A DNA stretch of 64,000 bases, taken from NCBI RefSeq assembly GCF_001659605.2, contig NC_035170.2:14708265-14772264 (forward strand). The letters are read 5' to 3'. The notes under the pieces are model-generated. The model did no database searches, had not been told where the DNA came from, and saw only the letters and a list, made by a program, of their open reading frames with translations. The position numbers and the translations under genes are program-made. Origin of the DNA: Manihot esculenta. Lineage: Eukaryota; Streptophyta; Magnoliopsida; Malpighiales; Euphorbiaceae. Within the stretch, counting starts at the first letter, position 1; every line of letters starts with the position of its first letter. This document shows, piece after piece, positions 22,301 through 37,400 of this stretch.

Positions 22301-25300
22301 TTAGTTGTTCACTTTAATTAGTTTAAAATCAAGAACATTAAAAACGAAATAATAACGTGCAAAATAAACGACAGTGTCTTTCTTATCCCAAAATATTATA
22401 CTCATATATTATAAATAAAATTGTTATTTATTAGTAATCATTTATTCAAATGTTCATTTAAAATAAAACTTTAATTGTTTACTTTAATTAATTTAAAGTC
22501 AGAGAACATTAAAAAAGAAACGATTGGGCGCAAAATAAACAACCGTGCCTTTCTTTCCCCAAAATATTATGCTCATATATTTTAAACAAAATATAATAAT
22601 TATTAGTAATTATTTATTCAAATATTCAATTAAAACAAAAGTTGTTTAATAAGTGTAAAGTCAAGAACATTAACAAAGAAATGATGGGGCGCAAAATAAA
22701 CGACAGTGCCTTACTTACCCCAAAATATTATACTCATACATTAAAGAACATTAAAAAAGAAACGATAGGGCGCGAAATAAACGATACTGCCTTTCTTACC
22801 CAAAAATATTATACTCATATAGTATAAATAAAATTGTTATTTATTAGTAATCATTTATTGAAATGTTCAATTAAAATAAAACTTTAAATGTTTACTTTAA
22901 TTAGTTTAAAGTCAAGAACATTAAAAAAGAAATGATAACGTGCAAAATAAACGACAGTGCCTTTCTTATCCCAAAATATTATACTCATATATTATAAATA
23001 AAATTGTTATTTATTAGTAATCATTTATTCAAATGTTCAATTAGAATAAAACCTTAATTATTTACTTTAATTAGTTTAAAGTCACAGAACATTAAAAAAG
23101 AAACGATGGGGCGCAAAATAAACGACAGTGCCTAAACATTAAAAAGTAAATGATGGTCGCAAAATAAACAACCGTGCCTTTCTTACCCCAAAATATTATG
23201 CTCATATATTTTAAACAAAACATAATAATTATTAGTAATTATTTATTCAAATATTCAATTAAAATAAAAGTTGTTTAATAAGGGTAAAGTCAAGAACATT
23301 AACAAAGAAACGATGGAGCACAAAATAAACGACAGTGCATTACTTACCCCAAAATATTATACTCATACATTATTAGCAAAATTGTGATTCATTAGTAATC
23401 GTTTATTCAAATATTCAATTAAGATAAAACATTAATTGTTTACTTTAATTAGTTTAAAGTAAAGAACATTAAAAAAGAAACGATAGGGCGCGAAATAAAC
23501 GACAGTGCCTTTCTTACCCCAAAATATTATACTCATACACTATAAATAAAATTTTTATTTATTAATAATTATTTATTCAAATATTCAATTAAAATAAGTT
23601 TGAAGTAGGAACGTTAAAAAAGAAACAATGGGCCCAGAATAAATGACAGTGCCCTGCTTACCCTAAAATATTATACTTATACATTATAAAAAAAATTGTT
23701 ATATATTGGTAATCATTTATTCAAATATTCAATTAAATTAAAACTTTAATTGTTCACTTTAATTAGTTTAATGTCAAGAATATTAAAAAAGAAATAATGT
23801 GACGCAAAATAAACGACAATGTCTTTCTTACCCCTAAATATTATACTTATACATTATAAACAAACTTGTTATATATTAGTAATCATTTATTCAAATGTTC
23901 AATTAAAATAAAACTTTAGTTGTTCACTTTAATTAGTTGAAAATCAAGAACATTAAAAAAGAAATGATAACGTGCAAAATAAACGACAGTGCCTTTTTTA
24001 TCCCAAAATATTATACTCATATATTATAAATAAAATTGTTATTTATTAGTAATCATTTATTCAAATGTTCATTTAAAATAAAACTTTAATTAGTTTAAAG
24101 TCAGAGAACATTAAAAAAGAAACGATAGGGCGCAGAATAAACGACAGTGCCTAAACATTAAAAAAGAAATAATGTGACGCAAAATAAACGATAGTGTCCT
24201 TCTTACCCCTAAATATTATACTTATACATTATAAACAAACTTGTTATATATTAGTAATCATTTATTCAAATGTTCAATTAAAATAAAACTTTAGTTGTTC
24301 AGTTTAATTAGTTTAAAATCAAGAACATTAAAAAAGAAATGATAACGTGCAAAATAAACGACAGTGCCTTTCTTATCCCAAAATATTATACTCATATATT
24401 ATAAATAAAATTGTTATTTATTAGTAATCATTTATTCAAATGTTCATTTAAAATAAAACTTTAATTAGTTTAAAGTCGGAGAACATTAAAAAAGAAACGA
24501 TAGGGCGCAGAATAAATGACAGTGCCTAAACATTAAAAAGGAAATGATGGTCACAAAATAAACAACCGTGCCTTTCTTACCCCAAAAAATTATGCTCATA
24601 CATTTTAAACAAAACATAATAATTATTAGTAATTATTTATTCAAATATTCAATTAAAATAAAATTTGTTTAATAAGTGTAAAGTCAAGAACATTAACAAA
24701 GAAACGATGGGGCGCAAAATAAACGACAGTGCCTTATTTACCCCAAAATATTATACTCATACATTATAAGCAAAATTGATATTCATTAGTAATCGTTTAT
24801 TCAAATATTCAATTAAAATAAAACATTAATTGTTTACTTTAATTAGTTTAAAGTAAAGAAAATTAAAAAAGAAATGTTACGGCGCGAAATAAACGACAGT
24901 GCCTTTCTTACCTAAAATATTATACTCACACACTATAAATAAAATTGTTAAATATTAGTAATCATTTATTCAAATATTCAATTAAAATTAAACTTTAATT
25001 GTTTACTTTAAAAGGTTTGAAGTAGGAACGTTAAAAAAGAAACAATGGGCCCAAAATAAATGACGGTGCCCTGTTTACCTTAAAATGTTATACTTATACA
25101 TTATAAAAAAAATTGTTATATATTAGTAATCATTTATTCAAATATTCAATTAAATTAAAACTTTAATTGTTCACTTTAATTAGTTTAATGTCAAGAATAT
25201 TAAAAAAGAAATAATGTGACGCAAAATAAACGACAGTGTCCTTCTTACCCCTAAATATTATACTTATACATTATAAACAAACTTGTTATATATTAGTAAT

Positions 25301-28300
25301 CATTTATTCAAATGTTCAATTAAAATAAAACTTTAGTTGTTCACTTTAATTAGTTTAAAATCAAGAACATTAAAAACGAAATAATAACGTGCAAAATAAA
25401 CGACAGTGTCTTTCTTATCCCAAAATATTATACTCATATATTATAAATAAAATTGTTATTTATTAGTAATCATTTATTCAAATGTTCATTTAAAATAAAA
25501 CTTTAATTGTTTACTTTAATTAATTTAAAGTCAGAGAACATTAAAAAAGAAACGATTGGGCGCAAAATAAACAACCGTGCCTTTCTTTCCCCAAAATATT
25601 ATGCTCATATATTTTAAACAAAATATAATAATTATTAGTAATTATTTATTCAAATATTCAATTAAAACAAAAGTTGTTTAATAAGTGTAAAGTCAAGAAC
25701 ATTAACAAAGAAACGATGGGGCGCAAAATAAACGACAGTGCCTTACTTACCCCAAAATATTATACTCATACATTATAAGTAAAATTGTTATTCATTAGTA
25801 ATCATTTATTCAAATATTCAATTAAAAGAAATCAATAATTGTTTACTTTAATTAGTTTAAAGTAAAGAACATTAAAAAAGAAACGATAGGGCGCGAAATA
25901 AACGATACTGCCTTTCTTACCCAAAAATATTATACTCATATAGTATAAATAAAATTGTTATTTATTAGTAATCATTTATTGAAATGTTCAATTAAAATAA
26001 AACTTGAAATGTTTACTTTAATTAGTTTAAAGTCAAGAACATTAAAAAAGAAATGATAACGTGCAAAATAAACGACAGTGCCTTTCTTATCCCAAAATAT
26101 TATACTCATATATTATAAATAAAATTGTTATTTATTAGTAATCATTTATTCAAATCTTCAATTAGAATAAAACCTTAATTATTTACTTTAATTAGTTTAA
26201 AGTCACAGAACATTAAAAAAGAAATGATGGGGCCCAAAATAAACGACAGTGCCTAAACATTAAAAAGTAAATGATGGTCGCAAAATAAACAACCGTGCCT
26301 TTCTTACCCCAAAATATTATGCTCATATATTTTAAACAAAACATAATAATTATTAGTAATTATTTATTCAAATATTCAATTAAAATAAAAGTTGTTTAAT
26401 AAGGGTAAAGTCAAGAACATTAACAAAGAAACGATGGAGCACAAAATAAACGACAGTGCATTACTTACCCCAAAATATTATACTCATACATTATTAGCAA
26501 AATTGTTATTCATTAGTAATCGTTTATTCAAATATTCAATTAAGATAAAACATTAATTGTTTACTTTAATTAGTTTAAAGTAAAGAACATTAAAAAAGAA
26601 ACGATAGGGCGCGAAATAAACGACAGTGCCTTTCTTACCCCAAAATATTATACTCATACACTATAAATAAAATTTTTATTTATTAATAATTATTTATTCA
26701 AATATTCAATTAAAATAAGTTTGAAGTAGGAACGTTAAAAAAGAAACAATGGGCCAAAAATAAATGACAGTGCCCTGCTTACCCTAAAATATTATACTTA
26801 TACATTATAAAAAAAATTGTTATATATTGGTAATCATTTATTCAAATATTCAATTAAATTAAAACTTTAATTGTTCACTTTAATTAGTTTAATGTCAAGA
26901 ATATTAAAAAAGAAATAATGTGACGCAAAATAAACGACAATGTCTTTCTTACCCCTAAATATTATACTTATACATTATAAACAAACTTGTTATATATTAG
27001 TAATCATTTATTCAAATGTTCAATTAAAATAAAACTTTAGTTGTTCACTTTAATTAGTTGAAAATCAAGAACATTAAAAAAGAAATGATAACGTGCAAAA
27101 TAAACGACAGTGCCTTTTTTATCCCAAAATATTATACTCATATATTATAAATAAAATTGTTATTTATTAGTAATCATTTATTCAAATGTTCATTTAAAAT
27201 AAAACTTTAATTAGTTTAAAGTCAGAGAACATTAAAAAAGAAACGATAGGGCGCAGAATAAACGACAGTGCCTAAACATTAAAAAAGAAATAATGTGACG
27301 CAAAATAAACGATAGTGTCCTTCTTACCCCTAAATATTATACTTATACATTATAAACAAACTTGTTATATATTAGTAATCATTTATTCAAATGTTCAATT
27401 AAAATAAAACTTTAGTTGTTCAGTTTAATTAGTTTAAAATCAAGAACATTAAAAAAGAAATGATAACGTGCAAAATAAACGACAGTGCCTTTCTTATCCC
27501 AAAATATTATACTCATATATTATAAATAAAATTGTTATTTATTAGTAATCATTTATTCAAATGTTCATTTAAAATAAAACTTTAATTAGTTTAAAGTCGG
27601 AGAACATTAAAAAAGAAACGATAGGGCGCAGAATAAATGACAGTGCCTAAACATTAAAAAGGAAATGATGGTCACAAAATAAACAACCGTGCCTTTCTTA
27701 CCCCAAAAAATTATGCTCATACATTTTAAACAAAACATAATAATTATTAGTAATTATTTATTCAAATATTCAATTAAAATAAAATTTGTTTAATAAGTGT
27801 AAAGTCAAGAACATTAATAATGAAACGATGGGGCGCAAAATAAACGACAGTGCCTTATTTACCCCAAAATATTATACTCATACATTATAAGCAAAATTGA
27901 TATTCATTAGTAATCGTTTATTCAAATATTCAATTAAAATAAAACATTAATTGTTTACTTTAATTAGTTTAAAGTAAAGAAAATTAAAAAAGAAATGTTA
28001 CGGCGCGAAATAAACGACAGTGCCTTTCTTACCTAAAATATTATACTCACACACTATAAATAAAATTGTTATTTATTAGTAATCATTTATTCAAATATTC
28101 AATTAAAATTAAACTTTAATTGTTTACTTTAAAAGGTTTGAAGTAGGAACGTTAAAAAAGAAACAATGGGCCCAAAATAAATGACGGTGCCCTGTTTACC
28201 TTAAAATGTTATACTTATACATTATAAAAAAAATTGTTATATATTAGTAATCATTTATTCAAATATTCAATTAAATTAAAACTTTAATTGTTCACTTTAA

Positions 28301-28498
28301 TTAGTTTAATGTCAAGAATATTAAAAAAGAAATAATGTGACGCAAAATAAACGACAGTGTCCTTCTTACCCCTAAATATTATACTTATACATTATAAACA
28401 AACTTGTTATATATTAGTAATCATTTATTCAAATGTTCAATTAAAATAAAACTTTAGTTGTTCACTTTAATTAGTTTAAAATCAAGAACATTAAAAAA
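19315..28498 (+). repeat. 3.0-3.1 kb super-repeat, three tandem copies
   Basis: Copies start at 19315, 22346 and 25378 (3,031, 3,032 and 3,121 bp). Internal A-type starts repeat in step: 19898, 20929, 21304; 22929, 23961, 24336; 26050, 27082, 27457. Copies 1 and 2 share an 89-bp deletion inside a D monomer (after 19711 and 22742) that copy 3 lacks, so copy 2 and copy 1 are direct relatives. An open frame of 61 codons recurs at 19611-19796 and 22642-22827 only because of that deletion; it is made of satellite words and is not a gene. Confidence 0.88.
20929..21303 (+). repeat. 375 bp mini-HOR (A-B-G)
   Basis: An A monomer and the 47-bp B relic are followed directly by a G monomer, skipping C to F. 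Identical spacing recurs at 23961-24335, 27082-27456 and 36269-36643. The B/G join falls in the shared aacattaaaaaagaaa tract. Confidence 0.8.
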
Positions 28499-31400
28499 GA
28501 AATAATAACGTGCAAAATAAACGACAGTGTCTTTCTTATCCCAAAATATTATACTCATATATTATAAATAAAATTGTTATTTATTAGTAATCATTTATTC
28601 AAATGTTCATTTAAAATAAAACTTTAATTGTTTACTTTAATTAATTTAAAGTCAGAGAACATTAAAAAAGAAACGATTGGGCGCAAAATAAACAACCGTG
28701 CCTTTCTTTCCCCAAAATATTATGCTCATATATTTTAAACAAAATATAATAATTATTAGTAATTATTTATTCAAATATTCAATTAAAACAAAAGTTGTTT
28801 AATAAGTGTAAAGTCAAGAACATTAACAAAGAAACGATGGGGCGCAAAATAAACGACAGTGCCTTACTTACCCCAAAATATTATACTCATACATTATAAG
28901 TAAAATTGTTATTCATTAGTAATCATTTATTCAAATATTCAATTAAAAGAAATCATTAATTGTTTACTTTAATTAGTTTAAAGTAAAGAACATTAAAAAA
29001 GAAACGATAGGGCGCGAAATAAACGATACTGCCTTTCTTACCCAAAAATATTATACTCATATAGTATAAATAAAATTGTTATTTATTAGTAATCATTTAT
29101 TGAAATGTTCAATTAAAATAAAACTTTAAATGTTTACTTTAATTAGTTTAAAGTCAAGAACATTAAAAAAGAAATAATGGGGCGCAAAACAAACGACAGT
29201 GCCTTTCTTACCCCAAAATATTATACTTATATATTGTAAATAAAATTGTTATTTATTAGTAGTCATTTATTCAAATGTTCAATTAAAATAAAATATTAAT
29301 TGTTTACTTTAATTAGTTTAAAGTAAAGAACATTAAAAAAGAAACGATAGGGCGCGAAAAAAACGGCAGTTCCATTCTTACTCCAAAATATTATACTCAT
29401 ATACTATAAATAAAGTTGTTATTTATTAGTAATCATTTATTCAAATATTCAATTAAAATAAAACTTTAATTGTTTACTTTAATAGGTTTGAAGTAGGAAC
29501 GTTAAAAAAGAAACAATGGGCCCAAAATAAGTGACAGTGCCCTGCTTACCCTAAAATATTATACTTATACATTATAAAACAAAATGTTATATATTAGTAA
29601 TCATTTATTCAAATATTCAATTAAATTAAAACTTTAATTGTTCACTTTAATTAGTTTAATGTCAAGAATATTAAAAAAGAAATATTGTGACGCAAAATAA
29701 ACGACAGTGTCTTTCTTACCCTTAAATATTATACTTATACATTATAAACAAACTTGTTATATATTAGTAATCATTTATTCAAATGTTCAATTAAAATAAA
29801 ACTTTAGTTGTTCACTTTAATTAGTTTAAAATCAAGAACATTAAAAAAGAAATGATAACGTGCAAAATAAACGACAGTGCCTTTCTTATCCCAAAATATT
29901 ATACTCATATATTATAAATAAAATTGTTATTTATTAGTAATCATTTATTCAAATGTTCATTTAAAATAAAACTTTAATTAGTTTAAAGTCAGAGAACATT
30001 AAAAAAGAAACGATAGGGCGCAGAATAAACGACAGTGCCTAAACATTAAAAAGGAAATGATGGTCACAAAATAAACAACCGTGCCTTTCTTACCCCAAAA
30101 CATTATGCTCATACATTTTAAACAAAATATAATAATTATTAGTAATTATTTATTCAAGTATTCAATTAAAATAAAATTTGTTTAATAAGTGTAAAGTCAA
30201 GAACATTAACAAAGAAACGATGGGGCGCAAAATAAACGACAGTGCCTTATTTACCCCAAAATATTATACTCATACATTATAAGTAAAATTGTTATTCATT
30301 AGTAATCGTTTATTCAAATATTCAATTAAAATAAAACATTAATTGTTTACTTTAATTAGTTTAAAGTAAAGAAAATTAAAAAAGAAATGATAGGGCGCGA
30401 AATAAACGACAGTGTCTTTCTTACCTAAAATATTATACTCACACACTATAAATAAAATTGTTATTTATTTGTAATCATTTATTCAAATATTCAATTAAAA
30501 TAAAACTTTAATTGTTTACTTTAAAAGGTTTGAAGTAGGAACGTTAAAAAAGAAACAATGGGCCCAAAATAAATAACAGTGCCCTGCTTACCCTAAAATG
30601 TTATACTTATACATTATAAAAAAATTGTTATATATTAGTAATCATTTATTCAAATATTCAATTAAATTTAAACTTTAATTGTTCACTTTAATTAGTTTAA
30701 TGTCAAGAATATTAAAAAAGAAATAATGTGACGCAAAATAAACGACAGTGTCCTTCTTACCCCTAAATATTATACTTATACATTATAAACAAACTTGTTA
30801 TATATTAGTAATCATTTATTCAAATGTTCAATTAAAATAAAACTTTAGTTGTTCAGTTTAATTAGTTTAAAATCAAGAACATTAAAAAAGAAATGATAAC
30901 GTGCAAAATAAACGACAGTGCCTTTCTTATCCCAAAATATTATATATTATAAATAAAATTGTTATTTATTAGTAATCATTTATTCAAATGTTCATTTCAA
31001 ATAAAACTTTAATTGTTTACTTTAATTAGTTTAAAGTCAGATAACATTAAAAAAGAAACGATGGGGCGCAAAATAAACGACAGTGCCTAAACATTAAAAA
31101 GGAAATGATGGTCGCAAAATAAACAACCGTGCCTTTCGTACCCCAAAATATTATGCTCATACATTTTAAACAAAATATAATAATTATTAGTAATTATTTA
31201 TTCAAATATTCAATTAAAACAAAAGTTGTTTAATAAGTGTAAAGTCAAGAAGATTAACAAAGAAACGATGGGGCGCAAAACAAACGACAGTGCCTTACTT
31301 ACCCCAAAATATTATACTCATACATTATAAGCAAAATTGTTATTCATTAGTAATCGTTTCTGCAAATATTCAATTAAAATAAAATATTAATTGTTTACTT

Positions 31401-34400
31401 TAATTAGTTTAAAGTAAATAACATTAAAAAAGAAATGATAGGGCGCGAAATAAAAGGCAGTGCCTTTCTTACCCCAAAATACTAGACTCATACACTATAA
31501 ATAAAATTATTATTTATTAGTAACCATTTATTCAAATATTCAATTAAAATAAAACTTTAATTGTTTACTTTAATAGGTTTGAAGTAGGAACGTTAAAAAA
31601 GAAACAATGGGTCCAAAATAAATGACAGTGCCCTGCTTACCCTAAAATATTATACTTATACATTATAAAAAAAATTGTTAAATATTTGTAATAATTTATT
31701 CAAATATTCAATTAAATTAAAACTTTAGTTGTTCACATTAATTAGTTTAAAATCAAGAACATTAAAAAAGAAATGATAACGTGCAAAATAAACGACAGTG
31801 CCTTTCTTATCCCAAAATATTATACTCATATATTATAAATAAAATTGTTATTTATTAGTAATCATTTATTCAAATGTTCAATTAGAATAAAACCTTATTT
31901 GTTTACTTTAATTAGTTTAAAGTCACAGAACATTAAAAAAGAAACGATGGGGCGCAAAATAAACGACAGTGCCTAAACATTAAAAAGGAAATGATGGTCG
32001 CAAAATAAACAACCGTGCCTTTCTTACCCCAAAATATTATGCTCATACATTTTAAACAAAAGATAATAATTATTAGTAATTATTTATTCAAATATTCAAT
32101 TAAAACAAAAGTTATTTAATAAGTGTAAAGTCAAGAACATTAACAAAGAAACGATGGGGCGCAAAATAAACGACAGTGCCTTACTTACCCCAAAATATTA
32201 TACTCATACATTATAAGTAAAATTGTTATTCATTAGTAATCATTTATTCAAATATTCAATTAAAATAAAACATTAATTGTTTACTTTAATTAGTTTAAAG
32301 TCAAGAACATTAAAAAAGAAATAATGGGGCGCAAAACAAATGACAGTGCCTTTCTTACCCCAAAATATTATACTTATATATTGTAAATAAAATTGTTAGT
32401 TATTAGTAGTCATTTATTCAAATGTTCAATTCAAATAAAATATTAATTGTTTACTTTAATTAGGTTAAAGTAAAGAACATTAAAAAAGAAACGATAGGGC
32501 GCGAAAGAAACGACAGTTCCATTCTTACTCCAAAATATTATACTCATATACTATAAATAAAGTTGTTATTTATTAGTAATCATTTATTCAAATATTCAAT
32601 TAAAATAAAACTTTAATTGTTTACTTTAATATATAGGTTTGAAGTAGGAACGTTAAAAAAGAAACAATGGGCCCAAAATAAGTGACAGTGCCTTGCTTAC
32701 CCTAAAATATTATGCTTATACATTATAAAACAAAATGTTATATATTAGTAATCATTTATTCAAATATTCAATTAAATTAAAACTTTAATTGTTCACTTTA
32801 ATTAGTTTCATGTCAAGAGTATTAAAAAATAAATAATGTGACGCAAAATAAACGACAGTGTCTTTCTTACCCCTAAATATTATACTTATACATTACAAAC
32901 AAACTTGTTATATATTAGTAATCATTTATTGAAATGTTCAATTAAAATAAAACTTTAGTTGTTCACTTTAATTAGTTTAAAATCAAGAACATTAAAAAAG
33001 AAATGATAACGTGCAAAATAAACGACAATGCCTTTCTTATCCCAAAATATTATATATTATAAATAAAATTGTTATTTATTAGTAATCATTTATTCAAATG
33101 TTCATTTAAAATAAAAATTTAATTGTTTACTTTAATTAGTTTAAAGTCAGAGAAAATTAAAAAAGAAACGATGGGGCGCAAAATAAACGACAGTGCCTAA
33201 ACATTAAAAAGGAAATTATGGTCGCAAAATAAACAACCGTGCCTTTCTTACCCCAAAATACTATGCTCATACATTTTAAACAAAATATAATAATTATTAG
33301 TAATTATTTATTCAAATATTCAATTAAAATAAAAGTTGTTTAGTAAGGGTAAAGTCAAGAACATTAACAAAGAAACGATGGGGCGCTAAAAAAAGGACAG
33401 TGCCTTACTTACCCCAAAATATTATACTCATACATTATAAGCAAAATTGTTATTCATTAGTAATCGTTTATTCAAATATTCAATTAAAATAAAACATTAA
33501 TTGTTGACTGTAATTAGTTTAAAGTAAAGAACATTAAAAAGGAAACGATAGGGCGCGAAATAAACGACAGTGTCTTTCTTACCCCAAAATATTATACTCA
33601 TACACATAAATAAAATTGTTATTTATTAGTAATCATTTATTCAAATATTCAATTAAAATAAAACTTTAATTGTTTACTTTAATAGGTTTGAAGTAGGAAC
33701 GTTAAAAAAGAAACAATGGGCCCAAAATAAGTGACAGTGCCCTGCTTACCCTAAAATATTATACTTATACATTATAAAACAAAATGTTATATATTAGTAA
33801 TCATTTATTCAAATATTCAATTAAATTAAAACTTTAATTGATCACTTTAATTAGTTTAATATCAAGAATATTAAAAAAAAATAATGTGACGCAAAATAAA
33901 CGATAGTGTCTTTCTTACCCCTAAATATTATACTTATATATTATAAACAAACTTGTTATATATTAGTAATCATTTATTCAAATGTTCAATTAAAATAAAA
34001 CTTTAGTTGTGCACTTTAATTAGTTTAAAATCAATAACATTAAAAAAAAAATGATAACGTGCAAAATAAACGACAGTGACTTTCTTATCCCAAAATATTA
34101 TACTCATATATTATAAATAAAATTGTTATTTATTAGTAATCATTTATTCAAATGTTCATTTAAAATAAAACTTTAATTAGTTTAAAGTCAGAGAACATTA
34201 AAAAAGAAACGATAGGGCGCAGAATAAACGACAGTGCCTAAACATTAAAAAGGAAATGATGGTCACAAAATAAACAACCGTGCCTTTCTTACCCCAAAAC
34301 ATTATGCTCATACATTTTAAACAAAATATAATAATTATTAGTAATTATTTATTCAAGTATTCAATTAAAATAAAATTTGTTTAATAAGTGTAAAGTCAAG

Positions 34401-37400
34401 AACATTAACAAAGAAACGATGGGGTGCAAAATAAACGACAGTGCCTTATTTACCCCAAAATATTATACTCATACATTATAAGTAAAATTGTTATTCATTA
34501 GTAATCGTTTATTCAAATATTCAATTAAAATAAAACATTAATTGTTTACTTTAATTAGTTTAAAGTAAAGAAAATTAAAAAAGAAATGATAGGGCGCGAA
34601 ATAAACGACAGTGTCTTTCTTACCTAAAATATTATACTCACACACTATAAATAAAATTGTTATTTATTTGTAATCATTTATTCAAATATTCAATTAAAAT
34701 AAAACTTTAATTGTTTACTTTAAAAGGTTTGAAGTAGGAACGTTAAAAAAGAAACAATGGGCCCAAAATAAATAACAGTGCCCTGCTTACCCTAAAATGT
34801 TATACTTATACATTATAAAAAAAATTGTTATATATTAGTAATCATTTATTCAAATATTCAATTAAATTTAAACTTTAATTGTTCACTTTAATTAGTTTAA
34901 TGTCAAGAATATTAAAAAAGAAATAATGTGACGCAAAATAAACGACAGTGTCCTTCTTACCCCTAAATATTATACTTATACATTATAAACAAACTTGTTA
35001 TATATTAGTAATCATTTATTCAAATGTTCAATTAAAATAAAACTTTAGTTGTTCACTTTAATTAGTTTAAAATCAAGAACATTAAAAAAGAAATAATAAC
35101 GTGCAAAATAAACGACAGTGTCTTTCTTATCCCAAAATATTATACTCATATATTATAAATAAAATTGTTATTTATTAGTAATCATTTATTCAAATGTTCA
35201 TTTAAAATAAAACTTTAATTGTTTACTTTAATTAATTTAAAGTCAGAGAACATTAAAAAAGAAACGATTGGGCGCAAAATAAACAACCGTACCTTTCTTT
35301 CCCCAAAATATTATGCTCATATATTTTAAACAAAATATAATAATTATTAGTAATTATTTATTCAAATATTCAATTAAAACAAAAGTTGTTTAATAAGTGT
35401 AAAGTCAAGAACATTAACAAAGAAACGATGGGGCGCAAAATAAACGACAGTGCCTTACTTACCCCAAAATATTATACTCATACATTATAAGTAAAATTGT
35501 TATTCATTAGTAATCATTTATTCAAATATTCAATTAAAAGAAATTATTAATTGTTTACTTTAATTAGTTTAAAGTAAAGAACATTAAAAAAGAAACGATA
35601 GGGCGCGAAATAAACGATACTGCCTTTCTTACCCAAAAATATTATACTCATATAGTATAAATAAAATTGTTATTTATTAGTAATCATTTATTGAAATGTT
35701 CAATTAAAATAAAACTTTAAATGTTTACTTTAATTAGTTTAAAGTCAAGAAAATTAAAAAAGAAATGATAGGGCGCGAAATAAACGACAGTGTCTTTCTT
35801 ACCTAAAATATTATACTCACACACTATAAATAAAATTGTTATTTATTTGTAATCATTTATTCAAATATTCAATTAAAATAAAACTTTAATTGTTTACTTT
35901 AAAAGGTTTGAAGTAGGAACGTTAAAAAAGAAACAATGGGCCCAAAATAAATAACAGTGCCCTGCTTACCCTAAAATGTTATACTTATACATTATAAAAA
36001 AAATTGTTATATATTAGTAATCATTTATTCAAATATTCAATTAAATTTAAACTTTAATTGTTCACTTTAATTAGTTTAATGTCAAGAATATTAAAAAAGA
36101 AATAATGTGACGCAAAATAAACGACAATGTCTTTCTTACCCCTAAATATTATACTTATACATTATAAACAAACTTGTTATATATTAGTAATCATTTATTC
36201 AAATGTTCAATTAAAATAAAACTTTAGTTGTTCACTTTAATTAGTTGAAAATCAAGAACATTAAAAAAGAAATGATAACGTGCAAAATAAACGACAGTGC
36301 CTTTCTTATCCCAAAATATTATACTCATATATTATAAATAAAATTGTTATTTATTAGTAATCATTTATTCAAATGTTCATTTAAAATAAAACTTTAATTA
36401 GTTTAAAGTCAGAGAACATTAAAAAAGAAACGATAGGGCGCAGAATAAACGACAGTGCCTAAACATTAAAAAAGAAATAATGTGACGCAAAATAAACGAT
36501 AGTGTCCTTCTTACCCCTAAATATTATACTTATACATTATAAACAAACTTGTTATATATTAGTAATCATTTATTCAAATGTTCAATTAAAATAAAACTTT
36601 AGTTGTTCAGTTTAATTAGTTTAAAATCAAGAACATTAAAAAAGAAATGATAACGTGCAAAATAAACGACAGTGCCTTTCTTATCCCAAAATATTATACT
36701 CATATATTATAAATAAAATTGTTATTTATTAGTAATCATTTATTCAAATGTTCATTTAAAATAAAACTTTAATTAGTTTAAAGTCGGAGAACATTAAAAA
36801 AGAAACGATAGGGCGCAGAATAAACGACAGTGCCTAAACATTAAAAAGGAAATGATGGTCACAAAATAAACAACCGTGCCTTTCTTACCCCAAAAAATTA
36901 TGCTCATACATTTTAAACAAAACATAATAATTATTAGTAATTATTTATTCAAATATTCAATTAAAATAAAATTTGTTTAATAAGTGTAAAGTCAAGAACA
37001 TTAACAAAGAAACGATGGGGCGTAAAATAAACGACAGTGCCTTATTTACCCCAAAATATTATACTCATACATTATAAGCAAAATTGATATTCATTAGTAA
37101 TCGTTTATTCAAATATTCAATTAAAATAAAACATTAATTGTTGACTGTAATTAGTTTAAAGTAAAGAACATTAAAAAGGAAACGATAGGGCGCGAAATAA
37201 ACGACAGTGTCTTTCTTACCCCAAAATATTATACTCATACACATAAATAAAATTGTTATTTATTAGTAATCATTTATTCAAATATTCAATTAAAATAAAA
37301 CTTTAATTGTTTACTTTAATAGGTTTGAAGTAGGAATGTTAATATAGAAACAATGGGCCCAAAATAAATGACAGTGCCCTGCTTACCCTAAAATATTATA

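Noticed and set aside
19611..22827. Two identical 61-codon open frames at 19611-19796 and 22642-22827
   Set aside because: Both are translated satellite DNA, identical only because the 3.03 kb block is duplicated, and open only because of a shared 89-bp deletion. No domain, no codon structure.
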